Assembly (NCBI GenBank): GCA_963776845.1 | Contig: CAVZOJ010000002.1 | Coordinates: 496,001 to 560,000 of the forward strand | Length of the DNA stretch: 64,000 nucleotides | DNA from: Roseitranquillus sp963776845 | GTDB lineage: Bacteria > Pseudomonadota > Alphaproteobacteria > Rhodobacterales > Rhodobacteraceae | Direction of reading: 5' to 3' | In this document: positions 9,507 through 21,266 of the stretch, piece by piece | Layout: every line of letters starts with the position of its first letter | Position numbering within the stretch: position 1 is the stretch's first letter | Position numbers and translations under genes: made by a program | The notes under the pieces: generated by a model | Told to the model about the DNA's origin: nothing | Database searches by the model: none | What the model saw: only the letters and a program-made list of their open reading frames with translations

Positions 9507-12398
9507 ATGAGACTCGACGATCGAGGTCTGCTCGACCGCTCGCGCGCCGTTCCGTTCGTTTTCGACGGCAAGTCCTACCAGGGCTTCCACGGAGACACTC
9601 TCGCCTCCGCGCTTTTGGCCGAAGGGGTCCGCCTCTTCGGCCGCTCCTTCAAGTACCATCGCCCGCGAGGCGTCTGGGGTGCGGGATCGGAAGAACCGAA
9701 TGCCTTGGTCACCGTGGGCGCAGGTCCCCGGCGGACCCCGAACGTCCTGGCGACGATGCAGGAGCTGTGGCCGGGTCTGCCAGCCGTCAGCCAGAACCGC
9801 TGGCCGTCCCTCCGCCACGACGTCATGGCGGCCAACGACATCGTCTCGCCCCTCCTCGGAGCGGGGTTCTACTACAAGACCTTCATGTGGCCCCGAGGCG
9901 CCTGGGAACGCGTCTACGAGCCGCTGATCCGACGCGCCGCCGGACTCGGTTCCTTGCCGAGGCACGCGGTTGCGGGGCTGGGTGAGAAGGCTTTCGCCTT
10001 TTGTGACATCCTCGTCATCGGCGCCGGCCCCACCGGCCTCGCCGCGGCCTTGGCGGCGGGGCGCTCAGGAAAGGATGTCATCCTCGCGGACGAGCGCGAC
10101 CGCCTGGGTGGCCGGCTGCTTCTTGAACGCGAGGATGTCGGCGGCGTACCGGCCCACATGTGGGTGAGCGAGGTCGAGGCCGAGCTTTCGGCCATGCCGA
10201 ACGTCCGTCTGATGCGCCGAACCACCGTGACGGGCACGTACGACCGCGGAACATACGGAGCGCTGGAGCGCGTCGGATCGCACCTCCTGCCGGCACGCGA
10301 CCGGCCGGTGGACTGCTTCTGGCGGATCGTTGCGCCCCGGGCCGTACTCGCCAGCGGCGCGATCGAGCGTGGCATCGCCTTCCCCGGAAATGACCGACCA
10401 GGCGTGATGTCGGCGGCTGCCGTTCGTGCCTACCTCAATCGATGGGGCGTCGCACCGGGCCGTCGGTTCGCCGTGTTCGGCTGCAACGATGACGTTTACC
10501 GAACGGCAGACGATCTTCGCGACGCCGGTCTCGACGTGTCCGCGATCGTCGACGCCCGCACTGACGGACCCTCTCGCAAGGACATCGAGATACGCCGCGG
10601 CGTCGTCTGCGGCACCCGAGGACGGCGCGGCCTTCGCTCGGTGCGCGTGCGTGCGAACGGCCGCGACAGCTGGATCGACGTCGACTGCCTCGCCGTGGCC
10701 GGCGGCTGGAACCCGGCGGTGCACCTCGCGTGCCACACCGGCGGCCGCCCGACGTGGAGCGATGACATCGCCGCATTCGTGCCCGGGCCGCACGTCCCCA
10801 CCGGAATGCGCGTGGCCGGGGCTGCGCGTGGCGTCTTCGACACCGCAGGGTGCCTTGCGGACGGCGTGAGCGCTGCGAAGGATTTGGTCGGCGCGCCGCC
10901 GATGGAGCTGCCAGAGGCGCGGCACGGAGGCGGCTGGTCGATCGCACCACTCTGGCGGGTCGGGGGGAGGGGCCGCGCATTTCTCGACATGCAGAACGAC
11001 GTGACCGCAAAGGACCTCGAGACGTCGGTTGCCGAAGGCATGACGGCTTCGGAGCATCTCAAGAGGTGGACGACGCAGGGCATGGCGACCGACCAGGGCC
11101 GTAGCTCGAACGTCACGGCACTCGGCGTGCTGTCGGAGGCCACCGCGCGGACGCTCGCGGATGCCGGCACAACGACCTTCCGTCCGCCATTCTGCCCGGT
11201 GCCGATATCGGCGATGGGGGCCGGAGCACGCGGAGAAGGCTTCGCGCCTGTTCGCCGGATTCCTTCCGAGGCGGCAGCGCGGGCGCGCGGGGCGCCCCTC
11301 GTCGAGGCGGGTCTTTGGCGCCGCCCTTCCTACTTCCCCGCCCCCGGAGAGGACTCCTGGAGAAAGTCCTGCAATCGTGAAGTCGCCTGGGTGCGGAACT
11401 TCGTCGGCGTCACCGACGTCTCGACCCTTGGCAAGATCGAGATCGGCGGTCCTGACGCCGGCGCTTTCCTCGACCTTGTCTATGCCGGTCGGATGTCCAG
11501 CCTGGCAGTGGGGCGCGTCAGGTACGGCATCATGCTGCGCGAGGACGGGCACGTGATGGATGATGGCACGTGCGCACGCCTCGAGGCCGACCGTTGGCTC
11601 GTCACGACGACGACGGCGGCGGCCGGACGGGTGATGCGCCACCTGCAGTTTGTCCACCAGTGCCTGCGCCCCGAGGTGGCGGTCAGGATGACCAGCGCGA
11701 CGGACCAGTGGGCGCAGTTTGCGGTGGCCGGCCCGCGGGCGCGCGACCTGCTTCGCCTCGTCCTCGACGAGGTGCCGGACGTCGCGTTCATGGGCTGCGC
11801 CGCTGTCCGGATCAGCGAGGTTCCGGCACGGATCTTCCGAATCTCCTTTTCGGGAGAGCTGGGATTCGAGCTTGCCGTTCCAGCCCGCTGGGGCGACTCG
11901 CTATGGCGTGTCCTCGTGGCGCATGCCGAGGGGTTGGGCGGCGGGCCTTACGGCCTCGAAGCGCTCGAAGTCATGCGGGTCGAGAAGGGGTTCCTAACTC
12001 ATCGCGAGATGGACGGCAGGACGACGGCCTTCGATCTTGGCCTGAAGGTTCGCGACGGCAGCATCGGCGCGGCGGCAGCCAAGCGACCGGGCCTGCACGG
12101 TCCCGAGCGCCGACAGCTGGTCGGGCTCATATCCGACCTGCAGATCCACGCCGGGGCCTTCCTGTTTCCGGTAGCCGCGCCATTCGAGGCCGAAAGGATG
12201 GAGGGCCATGTCACCGCGGGATGCTGGTCGCCGACCATCGGCCGCTGGCTTGGCCTTGGCCTCGTGCGGAATGGGCGCGCTCGCCACGGGGAGATTTTAC
12301 AGATGGAGGATCGGATGCGCCGCGTACGCGCGGAGTGCATCCTCGGCCCCCCGTGCGCCTATGATCCGGAAGGCATGCGCATGCGAGACGCGCCATGA
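9507..12398 (+). CDS. soxA: Sarcosine oxidase, alpha subunit
   Basis: 963 residues, full length. Residues 1-110 form the N-terminal 2Fe-2S-like fold seen in SoxA (GDTLASALLAEGVRLFGRS) without cluster cysteines. Residues 165-500 form the NAD-binding module with VIGAGPTGLAAALAAG. Residues 600-963 form a GcvT/aminomethyltransferase domain that binds tetrahydrofolate and takes the methyl group as 5,10-methylene-THF. The ATG at 9507 follows soxD by seven bases, with GTCGGG as ribosome site. The stop overlaps the soxG start (ATGA), indicating coupled translation. Confidence 0.95.
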   Translation: MRLDDRGLLDRSRAVPFVFDGKSYQGFHGDTLASALLAEGVRLFGRSFKYHRPRGVWGAGSEEPNALVTVGAGPRRTPNVLATMQELWPGLPAVSQNRWPSLRHDVMAANDIVSPLLGAGFYYKTFMWPRGAWERVYEPLIRRAAGLGSLPRHAVAGLGEKAFAFCDILVIGAGPTGLAAALAAGRSGKDVILADERDRLGGRLLLEREDVGGVPAHMWVSEVEAELSAMPNVRLMRRTTVTGTYDRGTYGALERVGSHLLPARDRPVDCFWRIVAPRAVLASGAIERGIAFPGNDRPGVMSAAAVRAYLNRWGVAPGRRFAVFGCNDDVYRTADDLRDAGLDVSAIVDARTDGPSRKDIEIRRGVVCGTRGRRGLRSVRVRANGRDSWIDVDCLAVAGGWNPAVHLACHTGGRPTWSDDIAAFVPGPHVPTGMRVAGAARGVFDTAGCLADGVSAAKDLVGAPPMELPEARHGGGWSIAPLWRVGGRGRAFLDMQNDVTAKDLETSVAEGMTASEHLKRWTTQGMATDQGRSSNVTALGVLSEATARTLADAGTTTFRPPFCPVPISAMGAGARGEGFAPVRRIPSEAAARARGAPLVEAGLWRRPSYFPAPGEDSWRKSCNREVAWVRNFVGVTDVSTLGKIEIGGPDAGAFLDLVYAGRMSSLAVGRVRYGIMLREDGHVMDDGTCARLEADRWLVTTTTAAAGRVMRHLQFVHQCLRPEVAVRMTSATDQWAQFAVAGPRARDLLRLVLDEVPDVAFMGCAAVRISEVPARIFRISFSGELGFELAVPARWGDSLWRVLVAHAEGLGGGPYGLEALEVMRVEKGFLTHREMDGRTTAFDLGLKVRDGSIGAAAAKRPGLHGPERRQLVGLISDLQIHAGAFLFPVAAPFEAERMEGHVTAGCWSPTIGRWLGLGLVRNGRARHGEILQMEDRMRRVRAECILGPPCAYDPEGMRMRDAP

Positions 12399-12913
12399 GG
12401 CTCTCTCCCCTGGACCCCTATGAGGCCGGGCCCTACGAGGTCGGCGCGTTTCGGCTAGAGGCGCTTGGTCTCGGCCAGATGACCGAGGTTCTGCCCATCG
12501 GCGGCGCTGACGTCGGGCAAGCCATGCAGGCGGCGATCGGCATCGGCTTCCCATCACCCGGAGAGAGCAGCGTCGCGGCAGACGTCCGCGTGCTCTGGTT
12601 CGGGCGCGACGCGGCGCTCGTCATCGGCGCGTCGGTCGAGATCGAAGGGGCGCTCTGCGTCGATCAATCGGACGGCTGGGCGGCGCTGGAGCTCGGCGGC
12701 AACGTGCGTGACGTACTCGCAAGGCTTTGCCCGCTGGACCTCCGCGACGAGAGCTTCCCGGTGGGCGCGACGGCGCGGACGCTGCTCAACCACGTTGCCG
12801 TAAGCCTGACGCGGATGGAGCGGGAACGCTGGCTTCTTCTCGCGCCAAGGTCGTACGCCGCCACCGTTCGGGACAAGCTTGAAAGAGCAGCCATCGCTGT
12901 CGCCGCGCGGTGA
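12395..12913 (+). CDS. soxG: Sarcosine oxidase, gamma subunit
   Basis: 172 residues, the usual size, with a GcvT-like small-subunit fold. The region DGWAALELGGNVRDVLARLC followed by LDLRDESFPVGATARTLL is typical of SoxG. Its start overlaps the soxA stop by four bases. It completes the soxBDAG operon; the folate genes that often follow (folD, purU) are absent, and dnaG begins about 50 bp later. Confidence 0.92.
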   Translation: MRLSPLDPYEAGPYEVGAFRLEALGLGQMTEVLPIGGADVGQAMQAAIGIGFPSPGESSVAADVRVLWFGRDAALVIGASVEIEGALCVDQSDGWAALELGGNVRDVLARLCPLDLRDESFPVGATARTLLNHVAVSLTRMERERWLLLAPRSYAATVRDKLERAAIAVAAR

Positions 12914-12964
12914 GGTGCGGCCTGGCCGCTGGACAGGCATCTGGTGGATCAGGATAGTCGGCCG

Positions 12965-14991
12965 ATGAGTCTTCCCGGACGGATTTCTCGACGAGCTGCG
13001 AACTCGCCTCAGCATGGCTCAGGTGGCGGGCCGCAAGGTCGCGTGGGACATGCGCAGATCGAACCAGGCAAAGGGCGATCTATGGGCGCCGTGCCCCTTC
13101 CATCAGGAGAAGACCGCAAGCTTTCACGTCGACGATCGCAAGGGCTACTACTACTGCTTTGGCTGCCACGCGAAGGGCGACCCCATCTCCTTCGTGCGCG
13201 AGACGGAGAACGTGGGTTTCGTGGAGGCGGTGGAAATCCTCGCGCGGGAGGCCGGGATGACGGTCCCGCAGCGGGATCCTCAGGCGCAGCAAAAGGCGGA
13301 CCGGCGCGGTCAGCTTGCTGACGTCATGGAACAGGCGGTCCGGCACTACCGCCTGCAGCTTCAGACGGCGGCTGCCGGCGCTGCACGGGAATATCTGGGA
13401 CGTCGCGGGCTGGAATCGGAGGCGCTGGAGCGCTGGGAGGTGGGATTTGCGCCGGACTCCAGGCGCGGCATCATCGAGGCGCTGACGGCCCGCGGCATTG
13501 ACGAGGTGCTGATCGTCGATGCCGGTCTGGCCGCGCAGGGAGATGGGCAGCCGTACGACCGGTTTCGAGGACGGATCATCTTTCCGATCCGGGACGCTCG
13601 ACGGCGGGTGATCGCCCTCGGCGGTCGGGCAATGGACCCGGCGGCGCGGGCCAAGTACCTCAACTCGCCGCAGACGGAGATTTTCGACAAGGGCCGGAGC
13701 CTGTTCAATCATGGGCCGGCGCGGGAAGCGGCGGGGCGCGGCGAGCAGCTGATCGTGGCCGAGGGCTACATGGATGTCATCGCCCTCGTCGAGGCCGGCT
13801 TCGCAGCTACGGTGGCGCCGCTCGGCACAGCGATCACCGAGGAACAGCTGCGACTTCTGTGGCGCATCCACCCCGAACCCGTCATCGCGCTCGATGGCGA
13901 CAGCTCGGGGCTGAAGGCAGCGATGCGCCTGATGGATCTCGGCGCTGCCTTTGGTAGCAGCGGGGCAGTCGCTTCGCTTTGCGCTGATGCCCGAGGGGCT
14001 CGACCCGGACGACGTGGTCCGCGGGAAGGGAGCCAAGGCGATGCGGCACATCGTCGAGACGGCCGACCCGATGGTCTCTCTGCTTTGGCGCCGGGAGACG
14101 GAGGGCAAGTCCTTCGACAGCCCGGAACGGCGCGCATCGCTCGACCGCGCGATCGGCCAAGCGGTCGGCCGGATTGCCGATCCGAGGCTGCGGACGCACT
14201 ACGAGGACGAGCTCAAGCGGCTTAGGTGGAGCCTCTTCAATCCGCGGCGCGCGTCTCCTGTCAGCCGCCGCATGCCGTTCCCGAAGACTCGTGCGGAGCG
14301 AGAGCGACTGGCGGAGGCCGGACGGTTTGGACAGTCGGCCGAGCCGGCGGCTCGTGCGTCCGCTCTCGTCCGCGACGGCGACGCGGTGAACGACGCCATG
14401 CGGGAGGCGATGATCCTGGCGTCGCTGGTGCGGCACCCGTCCCTGATCGTGAGGTTCGAAGGCGAGCTCGAGCGCCTCGAGATGACGAGCGCGGAGCACG
14501 ACAGGATCCGCGGCGTCCTGCTCGGCGCAGATCCCGATCGGTCCGACCTCACCCTCGACATCGAGCGGTTCGTGGGAACCGACGCCCTTGACCGCCTCCA
14601 TGAGACGCCCCATGTGCGGCTTTCTCCCGGTGTCGGCAGCGATCCCGAGCTTGCAGCGATGTGCCTCGCCGAAGCGCTGGCCAAGTTGAGTGCCGCCCGC
14701 GGCGTCCGGCGCGAACTCGACGAAGCGCTTGGCAAGACGGACGTCGACGAGAACGACCTGTGGCGACTGAGCCATGCGGCTTCTGCGCTGTCGGGGAAGA
14801 GGAGGGGCGAGGTGGTCGAAACCGATTTCGAGCTCGCCCCAAACGGCGCGAAGGTTCGCCGCGACGAACGCGCCGCGCTCGACGCCCTGATCGAGTTCGA
14901 TCGACTTCAAGGGCGGGAAGCGCGGCCGAAACTGAGGCGGCGGCCTCACTTTTCGAAACGGACGGGTTTTCCCGCCCGCGATTCGCACTAA
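12965..14991 (+). pseudogene. dnaG: DNA primase DnaG, with two +1 frameshifts
   Basis: DnaG makes RNA primers at the replication fork. The order is zinc finger (CPFHQEKTASF, then YYCFGCHAKGD, about residues 45-75), RNA polymerase/TOPRIM core (VAEGYMDVIAL and ALDGDSSG) and a C-terminal DnaB-binding helical domain. Frame changes are needed at about 12977-12987 (MSLPG then GFLDELRTRLS) and at 13941 (LRLMDL then ALPLVAAGQSL); each is removed by deleting one base. The gene is essential and otherwise complete, so sequencing errors are the best explanation. It precedes rpoD in the conserved order. Confidence 0.92.
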
Positions 14992-15012
14992 TGATTCGGT
15001 TTCACCGAATCA
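14992..15012. promoter_or_regulatory. Perfect 9-bp inverted repeat between dnaG and rpoD
   Basis: TGATTCGGT and ACCGAATCA are separated by TTC, just after the dnaG stop and 24 bases before the rpoD ATG. There is no T-run, so it is not a standard intrinsic terminator. Each arm contains a GANTC site (GATTC, GAATC), the target of the alphaproteobacterial CcrM methylase. It may be an operator, an attenuator or an mRNA processing hairpin. Confidence 0.5.
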
Positions 15013-15036
15013 CCCCGAGACGGAGTAGGAGCGGCG

Positions 15037-17017
<1,981 letters not shown>

Positions 17018-17055
17018 TCCCGCCACGAGGAGCGGACCGTGCTTGGATCTGACGT

Positions 17056-17859
17056 ATGCCCTCGATCTTCGGTCTCGTCCGCTTCTCGTACCTGACGCGC
17101 AAGAACGCGGGATTTCGGCAAGGCAAGGGCCTGCCTCTCGAGCGGCGGGCAGAGTTGTTGTTTGCGCCCAAGCGCATGGAACGGCGCTTTCGTCTGTTCA
17201 CAACGTTCTGCCTGCCGTCGCTCGTCGCCCAGCCAAAGGAGCTGTTTTGCGGCGTGCTTCTCGGGTCGGACTTGATGCCGGAGCACCACAAGGCCCGTCT
17301 GAGGGAGTGCGTCTCCCGGCACGAGAACCTGGTCGTGGCGTTCGAGCCGCCGGGCGCGATGGGCGCCGCTTTCCAGCCCGTATTGTCCCGGCTCGCTGTC
17401 GACGGCCCGGTGAAGGCTACTTTCCGCCTCGACGACGACGATGCAGTCTCTACCGACTTCTCTGAGCAACTCGAGCGGTATCTCGCTCTGTCTTTTTCTG
17501 GTCAGATGGTATCGCTTTCCCGCGGGTTTGAGGCGTCGCGGCTTTTCGGCCGGCCGAGGCTCTGGCGCAAGGAGTGGGTGTTTGGTTCGGCGGGTTTGGC
17601 CCTCGTCAGCCGAGCCAACTCGACGGAGACGGTCTATTCGTGCGGGGATCACCTGAGGGTGTCGCAAGAGCGTCCTGTCATCGTCGACGGCCGGCGAGAG
17701 AGCTGGCTGATGACATCGCACGGCGGAAACGACTCTCGGCGCCAGATTCCGCTGCGCAAGCGCTACTCTTGGGCGGCCTCGCTGGACGTCTCACGGGCAG
17801 CGGCCGAACTGGAGGCGACGTTTCCGTTCCTTGCTGCAGTCGACTGGGCGGCCCTCTGA
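17056..17859 (+). CDS. Putative rhamnosyltransferase-like glycosyltransferase
   Basis: 267 residues. The opening IFGLVRFSYLTR and the central FRLDDDDAVSTDF, an acidic metal/nucleotide-sugar motif, fit the family called 'putative rhamnosyl transferase', which is frequent in Rhodobacteraceae. There is no signal peptide or membrane helix, so a cytoplasmic enzyme acting on surface polysaccharide precursors is likely. It starts 38 bp after rpoD on the same strand but faces the AI-2E gene, so it is probably a single gene. Confidence 0.7.
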   Translation: MPSIFGLVRFSYLTRKNAGFRQGKGLPLERRAELLFAPKRMERRFRLFTTFCLPSLVAQPKELFCGVLLGSDLMPEHHKARLRECVSRHENLVVAFEPPGAMGAAFQPVLSRLAVDGPVKATFRLDDDDAVSTDFSEQLERYLALSFSGQMVSLSRGFEASRLFGRPRLWRKEWVFGSAGLALVSRANSTETVYSCGDHLRVSQERPVIVDGRRESWLMTSHGGNDSRRQIPLRKRYSWAASLDVSRAAAELEATFPFLAAVDWAAL

Positions 17860-17885
17860 CCTGAGGCCGAGCATTCGCGATTCCC

Positions 17886-18920
17886 TCAGTTGTCGAGGGC
17901 GGCAGTCCCCCCGGCGCTTTCGTTCAATGGGCGCACGTAGAGGTCCGTGACCAGACTGTAGAGCGCCACCGTGAGCGGCGCAGTGACGATGATCCCGGGT
18001 ATGCCGAAGACAAGGCCAGTGGCCGCGAAGGCGAAGATCAGGAGTGCCGGCGGTACGTCTGCCGCCTCGCCCTCCAGCAGCGGCAGGACGATGTTCGATT
18101 CCAGCTGCTCCACGGCGAAATAGGCGAGAGCCGTCCAAAGTACCGTTGCCGGACTGATCGTGAGCGCCAGGAGCAGCCCGGGCACAGCCGCTGCGATCGG
18201 TCCTAGGATCGGAACGAAAGCGAAGAGGCCGGCGATCAGCCCGAGCGCAAACGGTGCCGGCAGCCCCAAGGCCCATGTTGCCAGACCAACGGCACACCCG
18301 ATGACGGCCATGGAGGCCAGCTTGGCCCGTAGCCAAGCCTTCAGCAGGTGACCGGCATGATCCAGCGCATCACGTACCGGCGCCTGGCTGGCGGGCGGGA
18401 TGAGGCGTACGGCGCCATCGCGATACAAGCCGGGGCGTATCGCCAGAAACACCCCGAGTGAAACGATGAGGACGACGCTTGTTGCGGCGCCGAGCATCAT
18501 GCCGGACCACGCGGCGATCCGGGCGGCGATGTCGCTCAAGATCCCGCCGTTCATCATCGCGTCTTCCGGAAGCCAGCTGAGGAGACGGCTCTCAAGGTCG
18601 GCGAGAGACGACGGAAGGGCCGACAGCAGCGTCTGCCCCTGCAATTCTGCCTTGGGCCAGACGAACCAGCCGAACCCGGCGAAGAGAGCGGCGATTGCGA
18701 CAACGGCTGCAAGGACCGCAAGCGGCCTCGGTAACCCGACTTCAGCGATGGGATCGGCGATGGATGTCAGCAGGACGGCGACGACAATCCCGCCGAAGAG
18801 CACGATAAGCGCAGTCCGTGTCTGCCAGGCGATGAAGGCCAAGGTGACGGCGGCCACGACGATCCCGACCCGCGCGACGAAGCCGTATCGCTCGTGTTTG
18901 AAACCCGGCTCGCTCCTCAT
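17886..18920 (-). CDS. AI-2E family transporter (PerM-like permease)
   Basis: 344 residues with seven to eight hydrophobic segments, paired at the N-terminus (VGIVVAAVTLAFIAW, LIVLFGGIVVAVLLTSIA) and clustered at the C-terminus (LGLIAGLFAFVPILGPIAAA and GLVFGIPGIIVTAPL). The GLFAFVPILGP motif is typical of the family, whose members export small molecules or exchange ions; the AI-2 name is historical. The start at 18920 is preferred because GGGGGAA lies just before it; a start at 18989 is also open. Confidence 0.85.
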   Translation of the reverse strand: MRSEPGFKHERYGFVARVGIVVAAVTLAFIAWQTRTALIVLFGGIVVAVLLTSIADPIAEVGLPRPLAVLAAVVAIAALFAGFGWFVWPKAELQGQTLLSALPSSLADLESRLLSWLPEDAMMNGGILSDIAARIAAWSGMMLGAATSVVLIVSLGVFLAIRPGLYRDGAVRLIPPASQAPVRDALDHAGHLLKAWLRAKLASMAVIGCAVGLATWALGLPAPFALGLIAGLFAFVPILGPIAAAVPGLLLALTISPATVLWTALAYFAVEQLESNIVLPLLEGEAADVPPALLIFAFAATGLVFGIPGIIVTAPLTVALYSLVTDLYVRPLNESAGGTAALDN

Positions 18921-19628
18921 GTCGTTCCCCCGGCTGTCACTGAAAGAAGCGATGAACGGCCGAACGTGTTCCGCTACGGCTCCCTCCAAGAGGGATAGCC
19001 TCTCGATAGCTCGTCAACCAAGAGGTCGGCGGGCCCACTTTCAAGGACTTCTTTACCGCTGGGAATGACGGCGCAATAATCGGCCACGTTGGCGCCCGGG
19101 TTGGCTCGGGCGGGCGGAGTAAAATCCCGCCATCTGTAAGTCTCTGGATCAAAATGATCCGGAGGCAGGAGGATGTAGGGCGTGGACCTGTATGGCCTGG
19201 TGCGGCGCATGGTGATGCGTGACGGTCTGAGTCACCGCGAGGCGGCACGACGGTTCGGGATCGACCGCGGGACGGTGGCGAAGATGGTGAAGCATCCGGT
19301 GCCGCCCGGATACCAGCGGACGACGCCGGTGCGTCGCCCGAAGCTCGCGGAGCATGTCGGTTTCATTGAACAGGTGCTGGACGCGGACGAGACGGCGCCG
19401 GCCAAGCAGCGTCACACGGCACGTCGGATCTTCGAGCGTCTGCGCGACGAGCGGGGTTTCGATGGAAGCTACTCGACGGTGCGCGACTACGTGCGTTCGC
19501 GCCGCCAGGTCCGGAAGGAGGTGTTCGTTCCGCTGGCGCACCCTCCCGGCCATGCTCAGGCGGATTTTGGCGAGGCCGTCGTTGTTCTCGGCGGCGTCGA
19601 GCAGAAGATCCGGTTCTTCGTCATGGAC

Positions 19629-19664
19629 GCCATTGGGAGCGCCATTGGTCCGAGCGACAATGGC
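19629..19664. repeat. 36-bp palindromic element A inside istA
   Basis: The outer arms GCCATTG and CAATGGC enclose a core containing GCGCCATTGGTCCGAGC. The insert breaks the IstA sequence between VMD and PQSDA and is flanked by GAC on both sides. The core and the total length are shared with the copies at 50473 and 52162 and with the two halves flanking the IS1111-type element. Confidence 0.75.
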
Positions 19665-20017
19665 GACGCCGCAGAGCGATGCGATCTTCGTGAAAGCTTA
19701 CCACGGGGAGACGGCCGAGGCCTTTTGCGACGGCCATGTCGAAGCCTTCGCCTTCTTCGGCGGCGTACCGCAGTCGATCCTGTACGATAATACCAAGCTC
19801 GCCGTGGCGCAGATCCTCGGTGACGGGACGCGCAGGCGCAGCCATCTCTTCGCCGCCCTGCAATCCCACTACCTTTTCGACGACCGCTATGGCCGGCCTG
19901 CGAAGGGGAACGAGTGAGCCATTGAAGGCGCCATTGATGGAGTGGATGGCTCCCGCTCCCGGCATCGGGATGTGCCACGGTGGGTGTTGTTGAACAGTCC
20001 ACCGAAGGGAGCCATCC

Positions 20018-21022
20018 ATGGAACAGCCTACCACCATCGGCATCGATCTGGCGAAGAGCATCTTCCAGGTGCACGGCGTGAGCGTAGATGGGCCCGTTGT
20101 GCTGCGTCGGCAGCTGCGCCGGGGCCAGGTTCTAACCTTCTTCTCGCGTCTCGATCCGTGCCTGATCGGGATGGAGGCTTGCTCCGGTGCGCATCATTGG
20201 GCGCGGGAGCTTTCGGCGCTCGGCCACGAGGTGCGGCTCATGCCGGCGGCATACGTGAAGCCGTATGTAAAGCGCGGCAAGACCGACAGGGCGGACGCGG
20301 AGGCGATTTGCGAAGCGGTGACGCGGCCGACGATGCGCTTCGTGCCGGTGAAGTCGGCGGAGGCTCAGGCGGCGCTGCTCGACCACAAGGCGCGGGACTT
20401 CCTCATCCGCCAGCAGACCCAGACCGTGAACACGATCCGTGCGCATCTCGCCGAGTTCGGGATCGTGGTGGCGAAGGGTATCCAGAATGTCGACCGGCTC
20501 CTTGCCGCTGCGGAGCAGACGCCCGAGGCCGCGCGACCCGCCCTCGACCTGCTGGCTGGCCAGCTCCGCGATCTGCGCGCCCGGATCGAGACGGTCACCG
20601 CGCGCATCGAAGCGGCGCAGAAGAGCGACCCGCTCGCCCGACGTCTCGCCACGATCCCCGGGCTCGGACCGATTGCCTCGAGCGCCTTCGCCGTCACCAC
20701 GCCCGACGTCGCGGCGTTCCGCTCCGCGCGAGACTATTCCGCCTGGCTCGGGCTCACGCCGAAGCCCCATTCGAGCGGCGGCAAGGAGCGGCTCGGGCGG
20801 ATCTCGAAGGCTGGAAACCGTTACCTGCGACGCCTGCTCTACCTCGGCGCCATGGCGCAGATCGCAGGCCGGCGCCGCGGACGACCCGGGACCGACTGGC
20901 TTTGGAAGATGCTGGAGAGAAAGCCTGTGAAGGTGGTGGCCATCGCCCTGGCCAACCGGATGGCGCGGGTCGTCTGGGCGCTCGTCAGGAGCGGCGAAAG
21001 CTACCGGGCAGCCCCGGTCTGA
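20018..21022 (+). CDS. IS110-family transposase, IS1111 group
   Basis: 334 residues, full length and in one frame. The N-terminal RuvC-like DEDD domain begins TTIGIDLAKSIFQVHGV (first Asp at about residue 10) and continues with GMEACSGAHHWAREL and KTDRADAEAICEAV. The C-terminal transposase_20 domain has LATIPGLGPIASSAFA and FRSARDYSAWLGLTPK with the conserved serine region SSGGKERLGRISKAGNR. IS110 enzymes recombine DNA guided by a bridge/seeker RNA encoded by the element. It is likely still functional. Confidence 0.92.
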   Translation: MEQPTTIGIDLAKSIFQVHGVSVDGPVVLRRQLRRGQVLTFFSRLDPCLIGMEACSGAHHWARELSALGHEVRLMPAAYVKPYVKRGKTDRADAEAICEAVTRPTMRFVPVKSAEAQAALLDHKARDFLIRQQTQTVNTIRAHLAEFGIVVAKGIQNVDRLLAAAEQTPEAARPALDLLAGQLRDLRARIETVTARIEAAQKSDPLARRLATIPGLGPIASSAFAVTTPDVAAFRSARDYSAWLGLTPKPHSSGGKERLGRISKAGNRYLRRLLYLGAMAQIAGRRRGRPGTDWLWKMLERKPVKVVAIALANRMARVVWALVRSGESYRAAPV

Positions 21023-21266
21023 CAGAACACGCCGGCGCAGACCGGCTCCGAGACGGTGAGGCGCGACGTGAGGTGATGGCGACAGGACGGCGAAACGGCA
21101 ATCGGGACACCCTGTTCGAACCGAAGCACCTCCGAGTGCGTGCCATTGATCGGGACCCGAGCGCCGGCGGACTTCATCAGGGCGCGCAGCTGCCACGCTG
21201 CACATCAGACGCCGTACACATGGCCGCGACCGACCAGACCCAGCCACCGAACAGCGCCCTTGCCCC
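21023..21266 (+). ncRNA. Non-coding 3' region of the IS1111-type element, possible seeker/bridge RNA
   Basis: No coding sense is visible in these 244 bases between the transposase stop and the right inverted repeat. In the IS1111 group the guide RNA is encoded in this position. I see no proof of transcription or fold; the call is by analogy. Confidence 0.35.

Noticed and set aside
10065..11657. 530-codon minus-strand frame
   Set aside because: Antisense to soxA, which is complete and well recognised.
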